A stretch of DNA of 64,000 bases from Ensifer adhaerens (lineage in GTDB: Bacteria > Pseudomonadota > Alphaproteobacteria > Rhizobiales > Rhizobiaceae). The DNA is taken from contig NZ_PNFP01000003.1 of NCBI RefSeq assembly GCF_002940685.1, positions 310,001 to 374,000 on the forward strand, written 5' to 3'. The number at the start of each line of letters is the position of its first letter. The first letter of the stretch is position 1. The notes beneath the pieces are model-generated. The model had not been told where the DNA came from. It saw only the letters and a list, made by a program, of their open reading frames with translations, and searched no databases. Position numbers and translations under genes: made by a program. Shown here piece by piece: positions 23,451 through 34,770 of the stretch.

Positions 23451-25892
23451 ATGCACAACTCGAAGCGGCAAAAGCAGAGCGGGATCCACCGCCTGCGTAC
23501 AAAGGCCGTCCTTTATGCCAGCGTAACACTCGCGATCGGGCTGGCCGGCGTTTCCTTGTCCGCTTCTCCGGCTTTAGCCCAGGCAGCGACTGTCTACTCG
23601 ATCCCTGCCGGAGCCCTTGACACTGCGCTTACCCGCTTCGGCGTGGCGAGTGGCATTCAGGTCCTCTCTGACAGCGGGACGACCCGGCGTCTGACAAGCC
23701 GAGGCGTCAGTGGGGCGCATACTCCAAACGAGGCGCTGTCGGCCCTTCTTTCCGGTACGGGTCTTACCTATCGCTTCGCGGGCCCGAATAGTGTGACCAT
23801 CCTCGATCCCGCCCACGACGTCGGCGTCCAGACGGGCGCCACGCAGCTTCAGGCAATCGTCGCCCACGGCGAGCAGACGGGCTGGGGGCCGGTCGACGGC
23901 TTCGTCGCCAAGAATAGCCTGACCGGCACGAAGACCGACACGCCGCTCATGGAAACGCCGCAGTCCGTTTCCGTTGTCAGTGCCGCGCAGATTGAAGCAC
24001 AGAATGCGTCATCGATCGGCGCAACGTTACGCTACACGGCCGGCGTCGTCGGCGAGACCACCGGCGCAGCCGATACGCGGTACGGCGGGCTCCTGATCCG
24101 CGGCTTTGACATGACGGGAGAGGCCTTTTACCGCGATGGACTGAAGCTGCCGGCAACCAGCTACGGCGATTTCCAGACGCTTGACCCCTATGGTGCCGAA
24201 CGTATCGAAGTCTTGAAGGGACCGGCGTCGGTGCTCTATGGCCAGAACGGCCCAGGCGGTATCGTCAACTATGTCAGCAAGCGGCCGACCGATACGCCGT
24301 TCAACGAAATTGCGCTGGGCGCCGGAAATTTTGACACGTTCGAAACCCAGTTCGATTTCTCCGGACCCTTCAGCGAAGAGAGCGATTGGAGCTATCGTCT
24401 GACAGGCGTCGGTCGCAATGCCAAATCCCAGGTCGATTTCGTTGACGACGATCGCATTTTCGTTGCCCCGGCGCTGACCTACAGCCCCGATGAAAACACA
24501 ACGCTGACAATCCTCGGCAACTACCAGCGCGACCGGGCAGGCTGGGGACTTCAATTCATGCCGGCGCTTGGCACAGTCTTCGATAACGACGGGCGCAGGA
24601 TTCCGACGAACAGGTTCCTCGGCGAACCGGATTTCGATTACTACAACACGGATCAGGCATCGCTCGGCTATATGTTCGAGCACAAGTTTTCCGAGGATCT
24701 GACAGTCCGCCAGAACGTTCGCTATTCGCATCTCTCAAACGACCAGGCGATCATCTACGGCGGGGGTTACCTGGACGCAGCAACCGGCGAACTATCCCGG
24801 TGGTCAGACAAGGGCAGTTCGCGGCTCAATACGATCGCGATCGACAATCAGGTCCAGTACGAAGTCGATACCGGAGCTCTCTCGCACACCCTGCTCGGTG
24901 GTCTGGACTATCGTCGAACACGGTTTCACGACATCTCCGATGCCTATGCCGTCGACCCAATCAACGTCTTCGACCCTGTCTATGGTAGCGATCCGGTCTT
25001 CTCGCGCCATTCCAACAACACGGTCACATCGCAGAACCAGGTCGGTCTCTATGCCCAGGATCAGATAAAGATCGACAACTGGTCCTTTGCGCTGGGCGGC
25101 CGCTACGACTGGGCGTCGACCGACCTCGACAACCGGCTCGCCGGCACAGAGGTAGACAAGTCTGTTTCCGCGTTCACCGGACGCGCCGGTGCGCTCTATA
25201 CGTTCGACAACGGTATCGCACCCTATGTCAGCTATTCGGAATCCTTCCTGCCGCCTCTCGACGTGTCTGCAACCGGTAACCTGTTTGAACCGGAGCGCGG
25301 TCGGCAATGGGAAGCCGGCGTAAAGTACCAGCCGCCAGGCTTTGACAGTTACCTAACCGCCTCGGTCTTCGAACTGGTGCGCGAGAATGCGATCCGCTGG
25401 GATGCCGTGGGCGGCACTTGGCAGCCGCGCCAGACCGGCGAGATCACCTCACGTGGTCTCGAGATCGAGGCGGTGGCGAGCCTCGAGCACAACTTCGACC
25501 TGCGCGCCAGCTATACCTATCTTGATGTCGAGATCACCAAGGATCCCGACGGAGGCAACAAGGGGCGCTGGCCGACAGCAGTTCCGCAGCACACCGCCGC
25601 CCTATGGGCAGACTATCGCGTGGACAATGACGGTTTCCTCGATGGCCTCGGCATCGGCGCGGGCGTGCGTTACATCGGCTCCAGTTACGGCAACGACGCA
25701 AATTCGTTCAAGGTGCCGGCCAGCACCGTTGTCGATGCCTCGCTCAGCTACAAGATCGAAGACGTCACTCTCTCGGTGAACGCGACCAATCTGTTCGACA
25801 AGAAGTATGTGGCCTCGTGCTTCAATGAGACATTCGGCTGCTTCTACGGCGAACGACGTCGCGTCATGGCGAAGGCGACGCTTCGTTGGTAG
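23451..25892 (+). CDS. TonB-dependent siderophore receptor with STN domain (system B)
   Basis: An 813-residue outer-membrane receptor of the FhuA/FoxA type. A long basic N-region and signal peptide (cleavage after PALAQA) precede an STN domain (IPAGALDTALTRFGVASGIQ to NSVTILDPAH). The plug begins at METPQSVSVVSAAQI and contains RIEVLKGPASVLYGQNGPGG and NYVSKRPT. The barrel ends in KATLRW with a terminal aromatic residue. The stop overlaps the binding-protein start by one base. Together with the FecI/FecR pair upstream it forms a cell-surface signalling system. Confidence 0.93.
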   Translation: MHNSKRQKQSGIHRLRTKAVLYASVTLAIGLAGVSLSASPALAQAATVYSIPAGALDTALTRFGVASGIQVLSDSGTTRRLTSRGVSGAHTPNEALSALLSGTGLTYRFAGPNSVTILDPAHDVGVQTGATQLQAIVAHGEQTGWGPVDGFVAKNSLTGTKTDTPLMETPQSVSVVSAAQIEAQNASSIGATLRYTAGVVGETTGAADTRYGGLLIRGFDMTGEAFYRDGLKLPATSYGDFQTLDPYGAERIEVLKGPASVLYGQNGPGGIVNYVSKRPTDTPFNEIALGAGNFDTFETQFDFSGPFSEESDWSYRLTGVGRNAKSQVDFVDDDRIFVAPALTYSPDENTTLTILGNYQRDRAGWGLQFMPALGTVFDNDGRRIPTNRFLGEPDFDYYNTDQASLGYMFEHKFSEDLTVRQNVRYSHLSNDQAIIYGGGYLDAATGELSRWSDKGSSRLNTIAIDNQVQYEVDTGALSHTLLGGLDYRRTRFHDISDAYAVDPINVFDPVYGSDPVFSRHSNNTVTSQNQVGLYAQDQIKIDNWSFALGGRYDWASTDLDNRLAGTEVDKSVSAFTGRAGALYTFDNGIAPYVSYSESFLPPLDVSATGNLFEPERGRQWEAGVKYQPPGFDSYLTASVFELVRENAIRWDAVGGTWQPRQTGEITSRGLEIEAVASLEHNFDLRASYTYLDVEITKDPDGGNKGRWPTAVPQHTAALWADYRVDNDGFLDGLGIGAGVRYIGSSYGNDANSFKVPASTVVDASLSYKIEDVTLSVNATNLFDKKYVASCFNETFGCFYGERRRVMAKATLRW

Positions 25893-26770
25893 TGACCCAG
25901 GACCTTTACCGGCGAGCTTTCCTAATTGCCGCCGGCACAACGGTGCTCCTGCCCCGGATGTCACCAGCTCGCGCGGCCGATGCACTTTCCGTCGTCTGCC
26001 TGGAGTGGACGTCCGCTGAAATGCTTCTGAGCCTCGGCATCACGCCGCGCGCCGTTGCGGACGTTGCCGGTTATCGTGTCTGGGCCGCAGCACCGGACCT
26101 GCCGGAGAGCGTCCTTGATCTTGGCTCGCGGGGTGAGCCGAGCATGGAACGCATCGCCATAATCAAGCCCGACCTCATCGTCACCGCCTCGGGCTACGGC
26201 CTCGACGCCACCCGCCTTCAGCGTTTTGCTCCGGTCGAGACGCTGAAACTCTACGAAGGGTCCGCCACCGCACTTTTCGACACGGAGCGTGAGTTCCTTC
26301 GGCTTGCCGCGCAGATCGGACGGCGCCCGCAGGCGCAACAGATGCTTGCGAAGTTCTTCGCCGACCTTGCGGCAATGCGGGCCGAGCTCTCAACCAGGAA
26401 GCTTCCACGCGTCGCCGTCGTCAGTCTCTTCGACGACCGGCACGCCCGCGTTTACGGCCGCAACGGTCTGTTTCAGGACGTTCTGGACCTACTCGGCGTG
26501 GAAAATGCCTGGACCGGAGATACTTCCGCCTGGGGCTTTGCGACCGTGGGCTTTGAGAAGCTCGTGACCCTTGGCGATTGCGTCATCGTTTCCCTACAGC
26601 CCGTTCCAGCAAACGTTGAGATTCGCATCCGCCAAAGCCGCCTTTGGGCGGCGCTGCCTGCGGTCCAGCGGCAGCAGGTCATGAACATTCCGGCAGTCTG
26701 GCCGTTCGGAGGTATCGCAGCGGCCGATCGCTTTGCCCGCTTCCTGCAGGTAAGCCTGCTTCGCTTATGA
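25892..26770 (+). CDS. FhuD-like periplasmic siderophore binding protein (system B)
   Basis: A 292-residue binding protein. I use the GTG at 25892, which overlaps the receptor stop by one base; a TTG at 25886 is also in frame. The N-terminus (LYRRAFLIAAGTTVLLP) is an export signal with an RR pair, cleaved near ARAADA. The mature part has SVVCLEWTSAEMLLSLGI and ERIAIIKPDLIVTASGYG, typical of FhuD. It would bind the ferric siderophore in the periplasm and dock on the fused permease encoded immediately downstream (4-bp overlap). Confidence 0.88.
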   Translation: MTQDLYRRAFLIAAGTTVLLPRMSPARAADALSVVCLEWTSAEMLLSLGITPRAVADVAGYRVWAAAPDLPESVLDLGSRGEPSMERIAIIKPDLIVTASGYGLDATRLQRFAPVETLKLYEGSATALFDTEREFLRLAAQIGRRPQAQQMLAKFFADLAAMRAELSTRKLPRVAVVSLFDDRHARVYGRNGLFQDVLDLLGVENAWTGDTSAWGFATVGFEKLVTLGDCVIVSLQPVPANVEIRIRQSRLWAALPAVQRQQVMNIPAVWPFGGIAAADRFARFLQVSLLRL

Positions 26771-28746
26771 CCTCTCTTGTCGCCATTCGCGAACCCTTTC
26801 GCCTCGTTAGTCTGCTTCTTGGGGCTGCCGCCGGCGCCCTGACAGTCCGCGATGCACTCGCCATGCTTCCGGCGCGAAACTGGCTTGCACTGTTGTGGAA
26901 CGAGCCGGTGACGCCGGCTGAACTGCTCGCCCGTTTTGCCTTTGCGCCGCAGATCGCCATGGCGTTGCTAGCCGGAGCGGCACTGGCCATGTGCGGTGTG
27001 CTCCTGCAACAAGCGATGCGCAACCCGCTCGCCGAGCCGACAACGCTCGGCACCTCCGCCGGCTCTGCGCTGGCGCTTACGGCCGCGACAATCTTCACAC
27101 CCTCCTGGCTCGAGCACGGCCGCGAACTGATTGCGATCGGCGGAGGCGCCTTGGCGACGGCGGTGGTCATGCTCATCGCCGCGCGGGGGCGATTCTCAGC
27201 CTCCGCCATAATACTTGGCGGCATTGTGGTCGCCATGACCGCGGGCGCCGCGACGGGAATGCTGCTTGCATTGTTCACCGACTATCTCGCAGAGATCTTC
27301 GTCTGGCAAAGCGGATCACTTGTGCAAAACGGTGACGGCGTTGCACTCGCCCTCGCCTCCCGCCTTGCCGTCACCACGCTTCTCATCCTCGCCTTCCTGC
27401 GGCCGCTCGGGCTTCTCTCACTCCCAGATTCATCGATCGCGTCGCTCGGCGTGCGACCTTGGCTCGTGCGGTTGCTGACCGTTTGCCTCGGCGTCGCTTT
27501 GGCCGCAAGCGTCGCTGCGGCAGTCGGGGTGATCGCGTTCGTCGGGCTCGCGGCTCCAGCGTTCGCGCGGCTGACCGGGGCGCGCACCTTCGGCCGGCTT
27601 CTCACACGCTCCGCCCTGTTGGGTGCGCTTGGGCTGCTCGCCGTCGATCGCCTGTCGGTAGCCCTGTTCGACGGATTCCTCCCGATCGGAGCAATGACCG
27701 CGGTCATTGGCGCGCCGGTACTGATCCTGCTCATTCGAGCCTTGCCGCCCGACATGCCGGATCAGTCGGCCGGCTGGGTCAGCAGCTATGACGCGTCCCG
27801 GCTCAAACTCCCCCTGCTGGCGCTTGTCCTCATCCTTGCCGTCAGTGCAAGTCTTACCATCGGCCCTTCGGAGCACGGTGGCTTTGCCGTCACGCCGGTG
27901 GAGTGGCGCTATCTGCTTGAATTTCGCGGGGCGCGGGTACTGGCGTCCGCCGCGGCAGGCGCCTTGCTCGCCATCGCCGGCGGACTTCTCCAGCGCATGA
28001 CCGCGAACCCACTCGCCGCACCGGAGGCGCTCGGCGTATCGGGCGGGGCGATCATGGCCGTCCTGCTCGTAATCGTTGCGACTGAGGCTCTCGATCCGGT
28101 TTTGCTGTCAATTGGCGCGGGCGCCGGTGCCTTCGCGGTCTCTGCCGCACTTGGCGCTGCCCTGGTACGCGGGCGCGCAAGGCCGGAGCGCACCCTGCTC
28201 GGTGGTCTTGCCGTCACGATGATGGCGACAGGCTGGGCCTCCGTCTTCCTCGCCAGCGGCGACCCGCGCACGATTTGGGCGATGAGCTGGCTTTCCGGCT
28301 CGACTTACCGGGTGACGGGGGAGCAAGCACTGTTTTCGGCCGGCGCCGCAGTGTTTTCCCTGGCAATTGTTCCGCTCCTACGTCGGCCGATGACCGTGCT
28401 GCCGCTTGGAATAGAGACGGCCGCCGGTCTCGGCATGCGGGTGCAGACAGCGTGGAGCCTCGGCTTCTTGGTCGCGGCATCCTGTACCGCGGTCGCCACA
28501 ATGGTCGTCGGTCCCTTGAGTTTCATCGGTCTGAGTGCGCCCCATGTGGCGCGCCTTCTCGGCTTTCGCCACGCAACGCAACAGCTTTGGGCCGCCGCTT
28601 CTGTCGGTGCAATCATCATGGTGCTGGCGGACTGGCTCGGGCGAATTGCCATCTACCCTTGGGAGATCCCCGCGGGAATCATCGCCGCCGTGGTGGGGGG
28701 GCTTTATCTGGGACTGCTGCTTTGTAAGGGCTCACGATCCGCTTAG
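26767..28746 (+). CDS. fhuB: FhuB-type fused double permease (system B)
   Basis: A 659-residue inner-membrane protein made of two FecCD permease units in tandem, the architecture of FhuB for ferric hydroxamates. Half 1 has AGAALAMCGVLLQQAMRNPL and VIAFVGLAAPAFARL. Half 2 has AAAGALLAIAGGLLQRMTAN and GPLSFIGLSAPHVARLLG. The start at 26767 is fixed by an ATGA overlap with the binding-protein stop. It completes system B with the FhuC-like ATPase encoded 5 kb upstream. No ferric-siderophore reductase gene follows. Confidence 0.9.
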   Translation: MTSLVAIREPFRLVSLLLGAAAGALTVRDALAMLPARNWLALLWNEPVTPAELLARFAFAPQIAMALLAGAALAMCGVLLQQAMRNPLAEPTTLGTSAGSALALTAATIFTPSWLEHGRELIAIGGGALATAVVMLIAARGRFSASAIILGGIVVAMTAGAATGMLLALFTDYLAEIFVWQSGSLVQNGDGVALALASRLAVTTLLILAFLRPLGLLSLPDSSIASLGVRPWLVRLLTVCLGVALAASVAAAVGVIAFVGLAAPAFARLTGARTFGRLLTRSALLGALGLLAVDRLSVALFDGFLPIGAMTAVIGAPVLILLIRALPPDMPDQSAGWVSSYDASRLKLPLLALVLILAVSASLTIGPSEHGGFAVTPVEWRYLLEFRGARVLASAAAGALLAIAGGLLQRMTANPLAAPEALGVSGGAIMAVLLVIVATEALDPVLLSIGAGAGAFAVSAALGAALVRGRARPERTLLGGLAVTMMATGWASVFLASGDPRTIWAMSWLSGSTYRVTGEQALFSAGAAVFSLAIVPLLRRPMTVLPLGIETAAGLGMRVQTAWSLGFLVAASCTAVATMVVGPLSFIGLSAPHVARLLGFRHATQQLWAAASVGAIIMVLADWLGRIAIYPWEIPAGIIAAVVGGLYLGLLLCKGSRSA

Positions 28747-28797
28747 CCGGTTCCGGTCGATACATGGCCCTTATCAACCAAAGACAGCGGCTGCTGA

Positions 28798-29215
<418 letters not shown>

Positions 29216-29220
29216 ATCAG

Positions 29221-29280
29221 GGTTCGGTCAGCCGGCTCAAGGCTATCGTCCGCTTTGGACCGAAAGCTGACCAACGAACC
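29221..29280. repeat. Imperfect palindromic element related to the one at 5.7 kb
   Basis: The core GTCCGCTTTGGACCGAAAGCTGAC is nearly self-complementary across its halves and resembles the core of the palindrome at 5711-5762. GGTTCGGTCAGC at the left also pairs with GCTGACCAACGAACC at the right. It lies in non-coding sequence after the broken aldo/keto reductase. Confidence 0.4.
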
Positions 29281-29446
29281 TGTCGCCTTGAAGGGATCTG
29301 AACGGGCGACCTGCAGTTAGCAACAGCGCAATTTCCTCGCGGCCAGCGGTTCGCCGGCAGCACCGAATGAGAGCGGCGCCCGGCGCACGCGGCAAACTCA
29401 AACGGTTACGATGCAAAGCCGATCCCGACGATAGATTATGCGATCC

Positions 29447-30361
29447 TCACGGCGCACCGAGAGCAGAGACCGCGCGCAGCCACTCAATGAATAGCCGCCC
29501 ACTTTCCTTTTTCGGCTTCCTCGCCGGTACAACGACGAAATAGGCTGCCCTGGTGCGGATGGAGGCTTCGGTAAGCCGGACCAGGCGGGTCTGCTGGATG
29601 AGGTCGCCGACCAGGCGGTTCCATCCAAGCGCGATGCCCTGACCGTTCATCGCGGCATAAATCGCCTCCGTGTAGAAGCTGCATCGCAAACCACGGGCTC
29701 TCTTCGGCGCCTTCACGGAAAACGCAGCAAACCATTCGTCCCAACCGGTCCATGTCGGGTCGTCAATGTCGCTTGATATCAGGGGATGCCCAACAAGATC
29801 TTCGGGTGTGCGGATCGGGTCGGCCGTCAGCAAATAATCGGCGCTGCAAATCGGGAAAATCTCGTCCTCGAACAGAAATTCGGCCTGGCCGTCCGACCAG
29901 GTCCCGGTCCCATAGCGGATTGCGAGATCCACATCGCTAGCCTCGATGCGCGTCCTCGTATCCTGTGTGATGATGCGAAGTTTGATTTCGGGGTAGGCGC
30001 GCGAAAACGCGGCGATCCTTGGCAGCAGCCAGAAATGCGAAAAGGAGATGGTGGCGGAGATCGCCAACTCGTCGTCCGGTCCTTCCGCCCGCAGATCGGC
30101 GACCGTGTCCGCGATCAGATTGAACGCGTCGCCCGCCGCGGCTGACAGCAACCTGCCCTTCTCCGTCAGCTCGATCTTGCGGTGGAGCCGCCGAAACAAG
30201 GGGAAACCGAAGTCTTCCTCCAGCAAATGGATCTGCCGGCTTATGGCCGCCTGGGTCACGCCGAGTTCTGCCGCGGCGCGCGTGAAGCTGGACAGTCGTG
30301 CCGCTGCTTCAAACGCCGTCAGGGCGGTGAGCGGCGGCAGCTTCTTCCTGAGGTTCACCAT
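29447..30361 (-). CDS. LysR-family transcriptional regulator (GcvA-like)
   Basis: A 304-residue regulator. Residues about 8-66 are the winged HTH (LTALTAFEAAARLSSFTRAA, LGVTQAAISRQIHLLEED), followed by the LysR substrate-binding domain (ISATISFSHFWLLPRIAAF, LAIRYGTGTWSDG). It is divergent from the Rieske oxygenase gene with a 121-bp gap. By the usual LysR arrangement it is likely to control that operon in response to a substrate or intermediate and to repress itself. The ligand is unknown. Confidence 0.9.
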   Translation of the reverse strand: MVNLRKKLPPLTALTAFEAAARLSSFTRAAAELGVTQAAISRQIHLLEEDFGFPLFRRLHRKIELTEKGRLLSAAAGDAFNLIADTVADLRAEGPDDELAISATISFSHFWLLPRIAAFSRAYPEIKLRIITQDTRTRIEASDVDLAIRYGTGTWSDGQAEFLFEDEIFPICSADYLLTADPIRTPEDLVGHPLISSDIDDPTWTGWDEWFAAFSVKAPKRARGLRCSFYTEAIYAAMNGQGIALGWNRLVGDLIQQTRLVRLTEASIRTRAAYFVVVPARKPKKESGRLFIEWLRAVSALGAP

Positions 30362-30482
30362 CGTTTTGCCATTACATTTGGTATTGTCATGCGCGTATAT
30401 TTGTGCCGTTGAGCGACTAAAAATACTGAGCGATCCTGCCTTTCAGCCCGTCGGCTATTCGATCGGAACATAAGGTGGAATT

Positions 30483-31736
30483 ATGCTGCAGACATTTGCT
30501 TCTCCCATATCGACCCTGCTCGACGCAAGAGCCGAAGGACATTCCCTTCCGGCTGGCCTTTACACACGCGAGGACGTGTTCGAGGCGGATCTCGAGGTGT
30601 TCTTCCGCCGCCACTGGATCTGTATCGGTCTTGAATGCGATGTGCCGGAGCCCGGCGATGCGACGGTTGTCGATATCGGCAAGACCAGCCTCATTCTTCT
30701 TCGCGACGACGACGGCGAGATCCGCGTCATGCACAATGTCTGCCGCCACCGCGGCGCCCGGCTGCTCGATCCAGGCAAGACGATCGTTTCCAAGCTCGTA
30801 TGTCCCTACCACACCTGGACCTATGAACTGACCGGCGAGCTGAGCTACGCGCCTCACATGGGGAAGGGCTTCGACAAGGAATGTCGCAGCCTGAAGCCGG
30901 TGGCCTTCAGGTCGGTGGGAGGCCTCATCTATGTTTGCCTGTCAGACAGTCCGCCGGAAGACATCGGCCGCCTTGTCGACGTCATGGCCGAACGCCTTGC
31001 GCCCTATGACATCAGAAGCGCCAAGGTCGCGTATGAAACCGACGTAGTCGAGCGGGGCAACTGGAAACTCACCATCGAGAATAACCGTGAATGCTACCAC
31101 TGTTCCGCCAATCATCCGGAACTCTGCGTCTCCTTCGTCGATCTCGATTTCGGTTTCGACCCGGACGCACTGAGCCCGGAAGATCGCGCCCAGGCCGAAG
31201 AGCATTTTGCGCTCTACGAAGAACGCACCAAACAATGGGAGGCCGATGGCTATCCGTCCGCAGCCGTCGAGCAACTGCTCGACTGCACCACGAATTTTCG
31301 CACGCAGCGGCTGATTATCTCTGGTGCCGGCGAGTCCCAGACTCCCGATGCAACGGCGGCTTCGGCAAAGCTGCTTGGTACCATGTCACGCAAGGATCTC
31401 GGTGACATGCATCTCTGGGGGCACAACAGCTGGAACCACTTCATGGGCGATCATGCCGTCGTTTCGATCGTCATTCCGCTCTCCGCGGACAGGACGCTGG
31501 TGCGCACGAAATGGCTTGTGCACAAGGACGCCGTCGAAGGCGTCGACTACGATCTCGAGAAGCTGACCAACGTGTGGATCGCCACGACCGATCAGGACGC
31601 GGAACTCGTCGCCCGCTCCCATGCCGGCGTCGAGGATCCCGCCTATGTACCAGGCCCCTACTCACCCTTCTCCGAAACAAACCTCGACAAGTTCGCGTCG
31701 TGGTACATCGACCGGATGCGCGCTCATGGATACTAA
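30483..31736 (+). CDS. Rieske non-heme iron oxygenase, GbcA/Stc2-like betaine N-demethylase
   Basis: A 417-residue oxygenase subunit that would hydroxylate an N-methyl group of a quaternary betaine, releasing formaldehyde. The Rieske [2Fe-2S] ligands are Cys87 and His89 (CRHRG) and Cys107 and His110 (CPYH). The mononuclear iron site is NRECYHCSANHPEL, with two His separated by four residues. The length and the NWKLTIENNRECYHC stretch match the glycine-betaine and stachydrine monooxygenase group rather than aromatic-ring dioxygenases. The ribosome site is AAGGTGG. The 3' end overlaps the reductase gene by 11 bp. Confidence 0.88.
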   Translation: MLQTFASPISTLLDARAEGHSLPAGLYTREDVFEADLEVFFRRHWICIGLECDVPEPGDATVVDIGKTSLILLRDDDGEIRVMHNVCRHRGARLLDPGKTIVSKLVCPYHTWTYELTGELSYAPHMGKGFDKECRSLKPVAFRSVGGLIYVCLSDSPPEDIGRLVDVMAERLAPYDIRSAKVAYETDVVERGNWKLTIENNRECYHCSANHPELCVSFVDLDFGFDPDALSPEDRAQAEEHFALYEERTKQWEADGYPSAAVEQLLDCTTNFRTQRLIISGAGESQTPDATAASAKLLGTMSRKDLGDMHLWGHNSWNHFMGDHAVVSIVIPLSADRTLVRTKWLVHKDAVEGVDYDLEKLTNVWIATTDQDAELVARSHAGVEDPAYVPGPYSPFSETNLDKFASWYIDRMRAHGY

Positions 31737-32811
31737 GAACACCTTTTCTGCAGCCGAGCGTCTTGAGCTTGGCGACGTGTGGGATCGCGACACGGATGAA
31801 GATCTCGTTTGCGTCGATGTCCATCAGGAAACGCACGACGTGAAGACCTTCACCTTCGCGTCGACGCAGGGCAAGCGCTTTTCCTTCGAAGCCGGTCAAT
31901 ATTTCTCGTTCGACCTCGATGTCGACGGCGAACAGGAAAGCCGTTGCTACAGCATCTCGTCGTCGCCGAGGCGCAGCAATGCGTTTTCGGTTACGGTCAA
32001 GCGTGTGGCCGGCGGCAAGATTTCAAACTGGTTTCACGACGAGCTGGCGGTCAATGCCAAGATCAGGGCGAACGGCCCCCTCGGCCAATTCACGCGCCCG
32101 AACGCGAGGAAATATCTGCTTCTGTCCGCAGGATCAGGAATTACGCCCGTCATGGCGATGGTCCGGGAGCTTGCCGACACCTGCGAGCCTGCCGACGTCG
32201 TCTTCATGCATGCGGCGCGAACGCCGAAAGACCTCATCTTCCGCGATGAACTCGCCACGCTCGCCAATCGGGTGAAGGGCCTTCGGCTTCAGCTTCTGCC
32301 GGAAGTCGTTTCCGGCGAAGCCAATTGGCATGGCCTGACCGGCCGCATATCGGCAGCGTACATGTACCTTGCGGTTCCCGATATCGCCGAGCGCGTCGTG
32401 ATGTGTTGCGGTCCGGCGCCTTTCATGGCTGCAGCGCGCGCGATCACTGGCGAACTGGGCGTTCCCCCGTCGAACTATGTCGAGGAAAGCTTTGATGCGG
32501 CCGCGATCGACGACGCTGATGTTGCCGTTGACGAACAGCCTGTCACCCGATCATTCCAGGTCGAGTTCTCCAAGCAGGCCCGAAAGATCGAAGTTGCCGG
32601 AGAGCAGACCATTCTGTCCTGCGCAAAGAAGGCAGGCGTGAAGCTGCCATCATCCTGTTCGAACGGCGTCTGCGGCACGTGCAAGTCCAAGCTCGTATCC
32701 GGCTCGGTCGAGATGAACCACAATGGTGGTATTAGGCAGCGCGAGATCGATGCCGGGCTTTTCCTGCCCTGCTGTTCGAAGCCGCTGAGCGATCTCGTCA
32801 TCGACCGCTAG
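31726..32811 (+). CDS. Oxygenase reductase (FAD, NAD(P)H, C-terminal plant-type [2Fe-2S] ferredoxin), GbcB-like
   Basis: A 361-residue electron-transfer partner of the Rieske oxygenase. The FAD-binding barrel has RCYSISSSP and the NAD domain has LLLSAGSGITPVMAM and CCGPAPFM. After a linker, the C-terminal ferredoxin domain has CSNGVCGTC plus a distal Cys in LPCCSKP. This order is that of GbcB and related hybrid-cluster-like reductases. The ATG at 31726 lies within the end of the oxygenase gene; the in-frame start at 31621 adds residues with no family resemblance. Confidence 0.88.
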   Translation: MDTKNTFSAAERLELGDVWDRDTDEDLVCVDVHQETHDVKTFTFASTQGKRFSFEAGQYFSFDLDVDGEQESRCYSISSSPRRSNAFSVTVKRVAGGKISNWFHDELAVNAKIRANGPLGQFTRPNARKYLLLSAGSGITPVMAMVRELADTCEPADVVFMHAARTPKDLIFRDELATLANRVKGLRLQLLPEVVSGEANWHGLTGRISAAYMYLAVPDIAERVVMCCGPAPFMAAARAITGELGVPPSNYVEESFDAAAIDDADVAVDEQPVTRSFQVEFSKQARKIEVAGEQTILSCAKKAGVKLPSSCSNGVCGTCKSKLVSGSVEMNHNGGIRQREIDAGLFLPCCSKPLSDLVIDR

Positions 32812-32827
32812 GCGCGCGGGTTAAGGG

Positions 32828-32857
32828 ATCCCGACCCAGCCATCGCTGGGCCGGGAT
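32828..32857. terminator. Hairpin between convergent reductase and gfa genes
   Basis: ATCCCGACCCAGC (828-840 of this kilobase) pairs with GCTGGGCCGGGAT across a CATC loop, a 13-bp stem with one mismatch. It fills most of the 49-bp gap between two convergent stop codons and probably ends both transcripts. Confidence 0.7.
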
Positions 32858-32860
32858 ACG

Positions 32861-33433
32861 TCATGCCGGAAGCGCGCCGCTCTTCTTGGCAGCCCATGTG
32901 GCGATCACATCCATCAGGACCGGGTTGAGGCAATCATAGGGTTCGAGCCCCAGCTCGCGCAGCCGACCCCGCACGCCGTCCATCTTCGCTGGATCGTAGC
33001 CGCTCTCGATGATCGAGGAGACGAAGGCGGCAAAGCCGGGCTTCGCCCACCCCGTTTCCTGGAACCGTTCCGGATGCACGAAGGAGAGACCCTTGAACGC
33101 ATGGTCGCGTTCGACCGGGCCGTACATGTGAACGCCGCAGTCCTTGCAGGCATGGCGCTGGATCAGTGCGTTGGGATCAACGACCGCGAGCTTGTTGCCA
33201 TTTTCGAGCACCTCGACATTGGTCGTCGGGGCGACCGCGACGACCGAGAAAACGGCGCCATCGGGCTTCCAGCACTTGGTGCAGCCACAAACATGGTTGT
33301 GGGCGATGTCACCCTTGACGCGGACCTTCACGGGATTGCTCGCGCATTTGCAGACGAGCGTGCCGCCGGAAAAGGCGGCGTCCGTCGCCTTGAACCCGCC
33401 GTCGACGGATGGATGGATCGCTATGCTTGGCAT
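32861..33433 (-). CDS. gfa: Glutathione-dependent formaldehyde-activating enzyme (S-(hydroxymethyl)glutathione synthase)
   Basis: A 190-residue zinc protein that speeds condensation of formaldehyde with glutathione. Cys ligands are seen in [10 protein letters not shown], in [10 protein letters not shown] and in KDCGVHMYG, the Gfa/CENP-V pattern. The start [14 protein letters not shown] is the standard Gfa N-terminus and has a GGAGAAG ribosome site. It is followed on the same strand by the upstream-located formaldehyde dehydrogenase gene, which uses its product. In this island it would detoxify formaldehyde released by betaine demethylation. Confidence 0.92.
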   Translation of the reverse strand: MPSIAIHPSVDGGFKATDAAFSGGTLVCKCASNPVKVRVKGDIAHNHVCGCTKCWKPDGAVFSVVAVAPTTNVEVLENGNKLAVVDPNALIQRHACKDCGVHMYGPVERDHAFKGLSFVHPERFQETGWAKPGFAAFVSSIIESGYDPAKMDGVRGRLRELGLEPYDCLNPVLMDVIATWAAKKSGALPA

Positions 33434-33548
33434 TGGCTTCTCCTCCTTGTGGCCGGCGCACGATGCCCCGGCGCTCGTTGGCGCCGCCCGCAGGAGCGCG
33501 GCGGCGCGAAAATGCGCTTGCAGTCTGGGAACAGTCCTCAACCCGCAC

Positions 33549-34676
<1,128 letters not shown>

Positions 34677-34770
34677 TGTGGATCCCTCTTGTTGTTCGCT
34701 GAAGAGCAGGCTGGACCGGGCGCGCGCAGCGACCGGTCCCCCTTGGTAAAGTTGTTCGGCGCAAGACGCG

